Positions 1-6,078 of a DNA stretch of 6,078 nucleotides are shown one piece after another. The DNA is from Clostridia bacterium (GTDB lineage: Bacteria; Bacillota; Clostridia; Oscillospirales; CAG-272): assembly GCA_017518025.1 (NCBI GenBank), contig JAFWWR010000333.1, forward strand, positions 1-6,078, in the 5' to 3' direction. Within the stretch, counting starts at the first letter, position 1, and each line of letters begins with the position of its first letter. Under the pieces are notes generated by a model, which made no database searches, was not told where the DNA came from, and saw nothing but the letters and a program-made list of their open reading frames with translations. The translations under genes and the position numbers were made by a program.

Positions 1-462
1 GGTATCGAAATAGACGATGCCGCCGGCGACGTAGGCGTAGCCCTTGTCGAGGAGGGTCGAGATGATGTGTATATAGTCGTCGATGAGCCCGGTAGCAGGC
101 TGGACCACGTCCGGGCGCTTGATGTTCAGCTTTTCGCAGTCGGCGAAGAACGCGTCCGTGTAGTAGCGGGCGATGTCCATGACGGACTTATGCTCCCGCT
201 TCGCGCCGGAGAGCATCTTGTCCTCGCCGGTGTCGGCGTCGCTGGAGAGGTGGCCCACGTCGGTGATGTTCATGACCCGGCGGACGTCGTAGCCCCGGTA
301 TTCGAGATACTTCTGGAGCACGTCCTCCATCATGTAGGTGCGCAGGTTGCCGATGTGGGCGAAGTGGTACACGGTGGGGCCGCAGGTGTACATTTTCACC
401 ACGCCCGGCTCGTTCGGGACAAATTCTTCTTTTTCTCTTGTGAGGGAGTTGTAAAGCTTCAT
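1..462 (-). CDS. cysS: Cysteine--tRNA ligase (CysRS), N-terminal part, cut by window edge
   Basis: Charges tRNA-Cys with cysteine in the cytoplasm; a class I aminoacyl-tRNA synthetase. The 154 visible residues, of roughly 460 usual for the family, begin MKLYNSLTREKEEF. They carry the CysRS N-terminal signature: MYTCGPTVY around residues 24-32 with the zinc-ligand Cys27, then the class I HIGH-type motif HIGN at 36-39. NITDVGHLSSDADTGEDKM follows, the usual NITDxxH/D block. The KMSKS loop and anticodon-binding domain lie beyond the left edge. The ATG at 462 was chosen because the family starts just here and an AAAGGA ribosome site lies about 10 bases upstream, overlapping the stop of the preceding protease gene. 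Last visible gene of the T-box-controlled cysE operon, so its own tRNA substrate should govern its expression. Identity is very secure; completeness cannot be judged. Confidence 0.97.
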   Translation of the reverse strand, partial: MKLYNSLTREKEEFVPNEPGVVKMYTCGPTVYHFAHIGNLRTYMMEDVLQKYLEYRGYDVRRVMNITDVGHLSSDADTGEDKMLSGAKREHKSVMDIARYYTDAFFADCEKLNIKRPDVVQPATGLIDDYIHIISTLLDKGYAYVAGGIVYFDT

Positions 463-469
463 TTATGAG

Positions 470-1312
470 TCATCCTTTCCTTTTGAACGTGAGGTAGAGT
501 GAGCCGATCGCCGCGGCGGCGCAGGAGAGAGCGATCCCCAGAACGAGGGTCGGGTCGAAGACGCGCCCTTCGGCGAAATATGCGGTGAGATTGAACGCCG
601 CGTGACACAGCACGCAGGGGATGAGGCCGTATTTCAGGAACAGCGGCCCCAGGAACAGCCCGAAAACGAGAGCGCCGCAGGCGGCGCCGGGTTCCCCGTG
701 CGCGGCGGCGAAAAGTATCGACGCGATGAGCACGGCGGGCACGGCGCCGAGAGTCTTTCTGATCTTCGACACGCCGATCCCCCGGAACAGAAGCTCTTCC
801 GCTATGGGGGTGACGACGGCGACGGACAGGATCATGATCGCCGTGCCGTCAAGTATCTCCGGCGCCGCCGGGACGGACTCGCGGAAGGAGACCGTCGGCC
901 ACGGCACGAAAGAGAGCGCCGTGCCGATCAGAAAACTGAGAGAGGCGCCGAGCGGTATTGCAAGCAGGCAGGGCAGGGGCCTCGCCCGCCCGAGTCCCGT
1001 CTCCCGGACGGGATTTTTGCGCCGCGCCGCCATAATGATGAGGGCGATGACAACGAACGCGCCGTTAGCGATCAGGGACAGCATCCCAGCGTGCGCGGAC
1101 AGGAGCCGCTGCAGCATTTCTCCGATCTCGCTGAAGCTCATGCGCGCCGTCTCCTCGCGGTACCGCGAGAGATATATGACGGCTCCGACGCCGTAGGCGG
1201 CGACCTTCAGGGCGAGCCACAGCAGGATATATCCGAAGAAAGCGAACAGGGAGCCGTAGATCTCCCTGATCCTCGATTTGCGCGGGTTTTCCTCACGGGT
1301 AACGTTATCCAT
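470..1312 (-). CDS. CPBP-family intramembrane metalloprotease (Abi/CAAX-protease-like)
   Basis: Predicted polytopic membrane protein of 280 residues from the CPBP (CAAX protease and bacteriocin-processing, PF02517) family of intramembrane glutamate/metal proteases. The family motifs are intact: EELLFRG with Glu172, Glu173 and Arg177; FAAAHG with His205; and HAAFN with His237 and Asn241. Hydrophobic segments lie at about 18-49, 77-96, 112-137, 154-175, 188-204, 209-245 and 251-274, with a basic, polar N-terminus and a KRKG tail. An open frame continues upstream into cysE, but its arginine-rich translation is a shadow. The start at 1312 follows a GGAG 10 bases upstream and forms TAATG with the cysE stop, a one-base overlap typical of translational coupling. 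cysS begins 7 bases after its stop. Substrate unknown: members process prenylated proteins, peptides or bacteriocins, or give bacteriocin self-immunity. No peptide or prenylation gene is adjacent, so the physiological role is open. Confidence 0.9.
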   Translation of the reverse strand: MDNVTREENPRKSRIREIYGSLFAFFGYILLWLALKVAAYGVGAVIYLSRYREETARMSFSEIGEMLQRLLSAHAGMLSLIANGAFVVIALIIMAARRKNPVRETGLGRARPLPCLLAIPLGASLSFLIGTALSFVPWPTVSFRESVPAAPEILDGTAIMILSVAVVTPIAEELLFRGIGVSKIRKTLGAVPAVLIASILFAAAHGEPGAACGALVFGLFLGPLFLKYGLIPCVLCHAAFNLTAYFAEGRVFDPTLVLGIALSCAAAAIGSLYLTFKRKG

Positions 1313-2031
1313 TATTCTTTTTCTCCGAGCTTTTCTTCCAGCTCCGCAAGTTTTGCCTTGATCTTCGCGATCTCCTCGGCGACGGGGTCGGGAATGTGGA
1401 CCTGGTCCAGGTCGTACCTCTCCTTCACCTTCACGCCGTCGCGGACGGCGATGCGGGCGGGGATACCCACGGCGGTGGAGTCGGCCGGCACGTCGCCGAG
1501 CACCACGGCTCCGGCGGCGATCTTCGCGTTGTCGCCCACGGTGAACGCGCCCAGCAGCTTCGCGCCGGCGCCCACCATCACGTTGTTGCCGAGGGTGGGG
1601 TGGCGCTTGCCGCATTCCTTACCGGTGCCGCCGAGAGTCACGCCCTGGTACAGGGTGCAGTCGTCGCCGATGACGGTGGTCTCGCCGATGACGACGCCGC
1701 TTCCGTGGTCGATGAACAGGCCGCGCCCGATCTTCGCCGCGGGATGGATCTCGATCCCGGTGAGGAACTTCGCCCCCTGGGAGATCATCCGCGCCGTCAG
1801 GTGGGCGCCCTTGCTGTCAAGAGCGTGGGCGGCTCTGTGGAGCACTAGCGCGTGGAATCCGGAGTAAAGGAGCGCCACTTCCGCGCGGCTTTTCGCCGCC
1901 GGGTCGCGCTTGCAGATTGAGTCGATGTCGTAAACAACGTTGCCGGCGGCCTTTGTCGCGCGGTCCTTGATATCCGCCGCCAATCCGGCGATCCCGGAAA
2001 GGAGCTTGCTGTTCTCCAACTTGATCTTCAT
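1312..2031 (-). CDS. cysE: Serine O-acetyltransferase
   Basis: Transfers acetyl from acetyl-CoA to L-serine, giving O-acetylserine, the carbon skeleton for cysteine synthesis; cytoplasmic. The 239 residues show a helical N-terminal region (about 1-85) followed by a left-handed beta-helix of hexapeptide repeats (about 90-200). Recognisable blocks are GIEIHPAAKIGRG, then IDHGSG with Asp108 and the presumed catalytic His109, YQGVTLGGTG, KRHPTLGNN with His144, and AKIAAGAVVLGDVPADSTAVGIPAR. The tail has LDQVHIPDPVAEEI and then a charged, probably coiled-coil helix ending GEKE, without the C-terminal isoleucine that lets some CysE proteins dock into CysK. The start at 2031 has GGAGG 7 bases upstream. 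An in-frame ATG 18 codons earlier lies inside the leader terminator and was rejected. First gene of the leftward operon, directly behind a tRNA-Cys-type T-box. Confidence 0.97.
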   Translation of the reverse strand: MKIKLENSKLLSGIAGLAADIKDRATKAAGNVVYDIDSICKRDPAAKSRAEVALLYSGFHALVLHRAAHALDSKGAHLTARMISQGAKFLTGIEIHPAAKIGRGLFIDHGSGVVIGETTVIGDDCTLYQGVTLGGTGKECGKRHPTLGNNVMVGAGAKLLGAFTVGDNAKIAAGAVVLGDVPADSTAVGIPARIAVRDGVKVKERYDLDQVHIPDPVAEEIAKIKAKLAELEEKLGEKE

Positions 2032-2047
2032 TTTATGACCTCCGATC

Positions 2048-2062
2048 TTCCCCGCGGGGGAA
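2048..2062 (-). other. Small GC hairpin between T-box terminator and cysE ribosome site
   Basis: The transcript can form TTCCCC paired with GGGGAA around a three-base CGC loop, directly after the U-rich terminator tail and 2-3 bases ahead of the GGAGG region of cysE. It could extend the terminator or affect ribosome access, or be incidental to the local GC richness. Pairing is seen directly; function is inference. Confidence 0.4.
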
Positions 2063-2102
2063 AACAAAACGGACGCACGCCTCATGTCAAGAGGCGGCGT
2101 CC
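2061..2102 (-). terminator. Intrinsic terminator of the cysE T-box leader
   Basis: On the leftward transcript GGACGC (2102-2097) pairs with GCGTCC (2076-2071), and CGCCTC (2096-2091) pairs with GAGGCG (2083-2078). One U (2077) is bulged, the loop is TTGACAT, and the U-rich run GTTTTGTTTT (2070-2061) follows. Its 5' arm shares bases 2102-2089 with the T-box antiterminator, so the two folds exclude each other. This is the OFF state expected when charged tRNA is plentiful. Confidence 0.92.
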
Positions 2103-2117
2103 CGCGGTTCCACTCTT
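2089..2117 (-). promoter_or_regulatory. T-box antiterminator element
   Basis: AAGAG (2117-2113) pairs with CTCTT (2093-2089). The 7-nt bulge TGGAACC (2112-2106) then leads into GCGG (2105-2102) paired with CCGC (2097-2094) around a GACG loop. This is the textbook helix A1, bulge and helix A2 arrangement. The bulge's first four bases would pair with the free NCCA end of the uncharged tRNA. It overlaps the terminator's 5' arm. Confidence 0.92.
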
Positions 2118-2294
2118 ATTTGTAGCTCATCCCTTAACGCGGGGAACGGCCCGTCATGCGGGCGGACTCGCGGGCGCACATTGGGACGGTCAGGATCCCG
2201 CTTTCAGCCGCGGCGGGACTCTCTTGTGCCTGACGGGACGTCCTTTTCTTCCCGGTCACAGTCTTTTTTATCATTTTATTCTGATGACGGGATA

Positions 2295-2323
2295 AGTGTA
2301 TCACATTTTTTCCCGTTTGTAAA
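2295..2323 (-). promoter_or_regulatory. Sigma-A-type promoter of the cysE-protease-cysS operon
   Basis: The -35 TTTACA (2323-2318) and -10 TACACT (2300-2295) are separated by exactly 17 bases. TGA directly before the -10 gives an extended -10 (TGn). Predicted transcription start is near 2288, about 25 bases before the first paired base of T-box stem I. It is the only good promoter-like pair noticed between cysE and the divergent gene on this strand. Confidence 0.75.
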
Positions 2324-2385
2324 GACCACGGGGACAAAAAACAACGGCGGAGGGGGGCAAGTCCGAAAAATTCCTCCCGCAAAAC

Positions 2386-2398
2386 GCCCCCGCGGGGC
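2386..2398. repeat. GC-rich palindrome between the two divergent promoters
   Basis: GCCCC, CGC, GGGGC forms a perfect 5-bp inverted repeat with a 3-base centre. It lies in the 84 bases between the -35 boxes of the divergent promoters and ends 9 bases before the rightward -35. It could be an operator or just a GC-rich hairpin; it is followed by A's on the plus strand, so it is not a rightward terminator. Nearly the same core, CCCCCGCGGGG, recurs on the minus strand at 2060-2050. Nothing else in this stretch was recognisable. Confidence 0.35.
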
Positions 2399-2407
2399 AA
2401 AAAGGGG

Positions 2408-2436
2408 TTGGATTTTTCCGCCTTTTATGGTACAAT
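2408..2436 (+). promoter_or_regulatory. Promoter of the rightward SLOG-gpmI-pgeF-ABC operon
   Basis: A weak -35 TTGGAT (2408-2413), a 17-base spacer and a good -10 TACAAT (2431-2436) with TG at 2428-2429 (extended -10, TGG). Predicted start is near 2443, leaving a leader of about 32 bases before the first gene. This argues against translation from the in-frame GTG at 2442, which would sit at the very 5' end of the RNA. Confidence 0.72.
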
Positions 2437-2474
2437 AAACTGTGAATGTTCTGATACGGATCGGGAGGGGTACG

Positions 2475-3005
2475 ATGGAAAAGAACGAACGCGACGTCAC
2501 GTGCTTTTTCACGGGTCACAGGCAGATCCCGGACGAAGTCATGACGCCTTTGCTCTCCGAAGTGGATAAAGCGATCGAAGACCTTTACGCGGAGGGCTTC
2601 CGCAACTTCATCTGCGGCGGCGCCGTGGGATTCGACACCGTGGCGGCGTGCCGCGTGGCGGTGGCGGCGAAGAAATACGACGATATGCGCTTCATCCTCG
2701 TCCTGCCGTGCCGGGACCAGACGTCCCGCTGGCGCAGGACGTCGGACCTGTCCCTGTACCAGCGCATCAAGGGCCTCGCCGATATCGTGTTCTACGCCCG
2801 GGATATGTACGAGGACGGATGTATGCTCGAGCGCAACCGGATGATGGCCGACATGTCGTCCGCCTGCGTGGCGTTCTACAGCGGCGTGCAGATAGGCGGC
2901 ACCGCCTACACCGTGCGCTACGCCAAAAAAGAGGGGCTCCGCATAGAGAACCTTTACGAGCGGGTCTGCCCGGGCGGCTCCCCCAATCAGATCACGATGA
3001 TCTGA
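2475..3005 (+). CDS. SLOG-family protein (DUF1273/YpsA-like)
   Basis: The 176-residue cytoplasmic protein belongs to the DUF1273/YpsA branch of the SLOG superfamily, Rossmann-like proteins thought to bind nucleotides or nucleotide-derived ligands. Visible hallmarks are CFFTGHRQIP near the N-terminus (residues 10-19), the glycine-rich loop FICGGAVGFDTVAA (about 45-58), the strand FILVLPCRDQ followed by the W residue and a Y-x-x-I block, GCMLERNRMM, and near the end GGTAYTVRYAKKEG. These match the whole length of the family, so it seems intact. The ATG at 2475 was chosen because GGGAGGGG ends 4 bases before it; a GTG 33 bases upstream falls at the predicted transcription start. First gene of the rightward operon, 39 bases ahead of gpmI with no terminator between. 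B. subtilis YpsA is linked to cell division and oxidative stress, but the biochemical function is not established, so no function is assigned. Confidence 0.9.
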   Translation: MEKNERDVTCFFTGHRQIPDEVMTPLLSEVDKAIEDLYAEGFRNFICGGAVGFDTVAACRVAVAAKKYDDMRFILVLPCRDQTSRWRRTSDLSLYQRIKGLADIVFYARDMYEDGCMLERNRMMADMSSACVAFYSGVQIGGTAYTVRYAKKEGLRIENLYERVCPGGSPNQITMI

Positions 3006-3044
3006 AAAACAGTTAATACTTTATCCGAAGGAAGTGCATATAAA

Positions 3045-4694
<1,650 letters not shown>

Positions 4695-4719
4695 TAAAAA
4701 CAAACCCCGGAGGCAGAAT

Positions 4720-5556
4720 ATGTTTTATTCCGACGGGATACTGAAAAGATCCGACCTGCTCCGGCGGGACGGAGTCATGCACGGCTTCTCCACCCGGCTC
4801 GGGGGAGTGAGCGAGCACCCCTATACCCTGGAGATGAATCTCGCCTTCGGGCGGGAGGACCCGGACGAGACAGTCCTCCGCAACGCGGAGATATTCGCCC
4901 GGGCGGTCTCCGGCGGCGGGTACGGCGCGGAAAGCGCCGTCTGCGCCTCGCAGATCCATTCGACGAGGGTGAGATACGTCACGGAGGCTGACCGGGGCGA
5001 CGGATATCTGATCCGTCCGTCCGCCGGCGAGCCCGGCGACGGGTTTTACACCGACAGACCGGGCGTGCTCCTGACGGTCAGGATCGCGGACTGCGTCCCG
5101 ATCCTTCTCGCAGGCGAAAGGGAGGACGGCTCTCCCGTTATCGCCGCCGTCCACGCCGGATGGCGCGGGACCGTGGGCGGTATCGCCGGGGAGGCGGTGC
5201 GTCTGCTCGTTGAAGCGGGCGTCATGCTGAACACGGTTCGCGCAGCCGTCGGACCCCACATCGGCGAGTGCTGTTTTACCGTCCGCGAGGATTTTCGCGA
5301 CGCGGTGACGGCCGCCCGGGGACCGGACTTCGCGTCCCGCCACATAAAGGAGACGGACGGCGCGCTTCACGCGGACCTCACCGGCATGGATCTGGAGATC
5401 CTCCGCGAGGCGGGGGTCCCACGGGAGCATATTGACGTGTCCCCGGACTGCACCGCGTGCCTCAACGGGATATACCACTCCCACCGCAGGACGGCGGGCC
5501 GCCGCGGAGCCCTGGGCGCCGGGATCGTAATAACAGGAAAGGACAGAGACAAATGA
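4720..5556 (+). CDS. pgeF: Peptidoglycan editing factor PgeF (laccase-domain/YfiH family)
   Basis: The 278-residue member of the multicopper-oxidase-like YfiH/DUF152 (Cu-oxidase_4) family. In E. coli the homologue keeps peptidoglycan stem-peptide composition correct, acting on mis-loaded UDP-MurNAc precursors; relatives also show purine nucleoside-processing activity. Evidence: HGFSTRLGGVS near the N-terminus, QIHS with His80, RIADCVPILL with Cys125, and AVHAGWRGT with His145 (the His/Cys/His metal site is complete). GPHIGECCF follows at 178-186, then DCTAC at 243-247 and HSHRR at 253-257. It is a normal family length with no signal peptide, so cytoplasmic. GGAGG lies 6 bases before the ATG. 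It begins 25 bases after gpmI, and its stop overlaps the start of the ABC gene in ATGA. Assignment to the family is firm; the exact substrate in this organism is inferred. Confidence 0.94.
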   Translation: MFYSDGILKRSDLLRRDGVMHGFSTRLGGVSEHPYTLEMNLAFGREDPDETVLRNAEIFARAVSGGGYGAESAVCASQIHSTRVRYVTEADRGDGYLIRPSAGEPGDGFYTDRPGVLLTVRIADCVPILLAGEREDGSPVIAAVHAGWRGTVGGIAGEAVRLLVEAGVMLNTVRAAVGPHIGECCFTVREDFRDAVTAARGPDFASRHIKETDGALHADLTGMDLEILREAGVPREHIDVSPDCTACLNGIYHSHRRTAGRRGALGAGIVITGKDRDK

Positions 5557-6078
5557 TCGAAGTCGAGGGCATAATCAAGAATTACGGAAGCGTCGTCGCG
5601 CTGGACGACGTGTCTTTCACCGTGAACGAGGGCGAGATCGTCGGCTTCCTCGGCCCCAACGGGGCGGGAAAGACCACCATGATGAACATCATCACGGGGT
5701 ATCTCTCCTCCACGTCGGGCACGGCGAAGGTCTGCGGCATCGACGTGCTGGAACACCCCGACGAGGCGAAGAAAAAGATCGGTTTCTTGCCCGAGCAGCC
5801 GCCGCTCTACAACGAGATGAAGGTCAAGGAATATCTCGGCTTCGTCTATGAGCTGAAAAACTGCTCCCTCAACCGGAAAGAGCACCTGAAGGAAGTTATG
5901 CAGGTGACTAAAATATACGACGTAAAAGATCGGGTCATCGGCAACCTCTCGAAAGGGTACCGTCAGCGTGTGGGCATCGCCCAGGCTCTGGTGGGGAACC
6001 CGCCGGTGATCATTTTCGACGAGCCCACGGTGGGTCTCGATCCGAAGCAGATCATCGAGATCCGCAACCTGATCCGCA
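5553..6078 (+). CDS. ABC transporter ATP-binding protein, GldA-like (ABC-2 type), cut by window edge
   Basis: Nucleotide-binding subunit of an ABC exporter. The first 175 residues are visible, starting MIEVEGIIKNYGSVVALDDVSF. The Walker A motif GPNGAGKTT is at 34-42, the Q-loop Gln82 is in FLPEQPPLY, the signature motif LSKGYRQRVG at 132-141 (the family's variant of LSGGQ), Walker B VIIFDEP with Asp156 and Glu157, and the D-loop GLDP around 161-164. The switch histidine lies beyond the right edge. LSKGYRQRVG, together with the LPEQPPLY loop, is typical of GldA-type ATPases that pair with ABC-2 permeases; in many Bacillota a permease and a GldG-like protein follow, but these would lie outside the window. 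The ATG overlaps the pgeF stop by four bases (ATGA), with AGGAAAGGA as ribosome site inside pgeF, so translation is probably coupled. Substrate unknown. Confidence 0.93.
   Translation, partial: MIEVEGIIKNYGSVVALDDVSFTVNEGEIVGFLGPNGAGKTTMMNIITGYLSSTSGTAKVCGIDVLEHPDEAKKKIGFLPEQPPLYNEMKVKEYLGFVYELKNCSLNRKEHLKEVMQVTKIYDVKDRVIGNLSKGYRQRVGIAQALVGNPPVIIFDEPTVGLDPKQIIEIRNLIR

Larger units (their letters stand above)
2061..2288 (-). promoter_or_regulatory. T-box riboswitch, predicted tRNA-Cys-sensing, upstream of cysE
   Basis: The leader can be folded by hand into a class I T-box. Stem I base: GACT 2263-2260 with AGTC 2168-2165, then CGGG 2253-2251 area with CCCG 2174-2171. A specifier loop follows, AAGAAAA on one side and CAATGTGCG on the other. 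Upper stem: GGACG 2243-2239 with CGTCC 2188-2184, and GTCAGG 2234-2229 with CCTGAC 2194-2189. The AG-rich bulge CACAAGAGAG comes next, then TCCCGC 2218-2213 with GCGGGA 2201-2196, capped by a loop containing GGCTGAAA. The likely specifier is TGC (Cys) at 2178-2176, followed by a purine and then the lower helix, as in known T-boxes. Stem II is GCCCG 2163-2159 with CGGGC 2153-2149. The T-box AGAGTGGAACCGCGG (2116-2102) holds TGGA, complementary to the UCCA end of tRNAs with discriminator U73, such as tRNA-Cys. Uncharged tRNA-Cys should favour antitermination and switch on cysE, the protease and cysS. The 5' end is estimated from the promoter. Confidence 0.95.

Noticed and set aside
1313..1615. 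Upstream in-frame extension of the protease gene (101 extra codons on the minus strand).
   Set aside because: It is an Arg-rich out-of-frame reading of cysE; the ATG at 1312 has a ribosome site and starts a normal-length CPBP protein.
602..1867. Long plus-strand frames (421, 191 and 150 codons) across the protease and cysE genes.
   Set aside because: Low-complexity Arg/Gly/Asp-rich translations with no family motifs, antisense to two genes whose motifs are intact; shadows of codon bias.
2134..2274. A 46-codon open frame (ATG at 2274, TAA ending 2134, minus strand) inside the T-box leader, in which the UGC specifier is read in frame as Cys: a possible cysteine leader peptide.
   Set aside because: No ribosome site precedes the ATG (only CATCAGAATAAA), the frame runs through stem I and stem II bases that are explained by T-box pairing, and the translation has just one Cys rather than a run. 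The T-box fold accounts for the sequence fully.
2341..2360. G-rich run (GGCGGAGGGGGG) in the divergent gap as a possible G-quadruplex.
   Set aside because: Four clean G-tracts of three or more cannot be made from it; only a weak two-tier form is conceivable in a GC-rich background.
2442..2474. GTG at 2442 as an earlier start of the SLOG gene.
   Set aside because: It lies at the predicted transcription start, 5 bases after the -10, has no ribosome site, and the ATG at 2475 has a strong one.

Overview
The window is about 60% G+C, gene-dense bacterial chromosome with strong GGAGG-type ribosome sites. Gene content and regulation point to a GC-rich member of the Bacillota (class Clostridia, perhaps the Oscillospiraceae/Christensenellales side). 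The lineage evidence is a T-box leader, a cysE-cysS cluster, a YpsA/DUF1273-type SLOG protein and a GldA-type ABC ATPase. That placement is inference; no rRNA or other phylogenetic marker was tested.

Layout: two divergent operons leave a shared control region at about 2032-2474. The leftward (minus) operon is cysE, a CPBP-family membrane protease, then cysS (its 3' part runs off the left edge). It starts from an extended -10 promoter at 2295-2323 and passes through a complete class I T-box riboswitch, about 2061-2288. Stem I, a UGC specifier, stem II, the canonical antiterminator with a 7-nt UGGAACC bulge, and a competing terminator can all be drawn by hand. The UGC specifier and the UGGA bulge (complementary to a UCCA tRNA end) both fit tRNA-Cys. 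The operon should therefore be read through when uncharged tRNA-Cys accumulates. It supplies O-acetylserine for cysteine synthesis (CysE) and the enzyme that charges the tRNA (CysS). The protease gene overlaps the cysE stop by one base and sits 7 bases ahead of cysS, so it shares this control.

The rightward (plus) operon has a second extended -10 promoter at 2408-2436. It then carries a SLOG/DUF1273 protein, gpmI (cofactor-independent phosphoglycerate mutase of the long, about 550-residue type), pgeF (peptidoglycan editing factor, laccase-domain family) and the N-terminal two thirds of a GldA-like ABC ATPase that leaves the right edge. Gaps are 39 and 25 bases, and the last pair overlaps by ATGA, so the genes look co-transcribed. 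The combination is housekeeping: glycolysis, wall quality control and the start of an export system.

No insertion sequence, phage gene, tRNA, rRNA or CRISPR array was seen. I found no undescribed system. The most interesting items are the complete cysteine T-box and the membrane protease it controls. Several long ORFs antisense to cysE, the protease and gpmI are codon-bias shadows.
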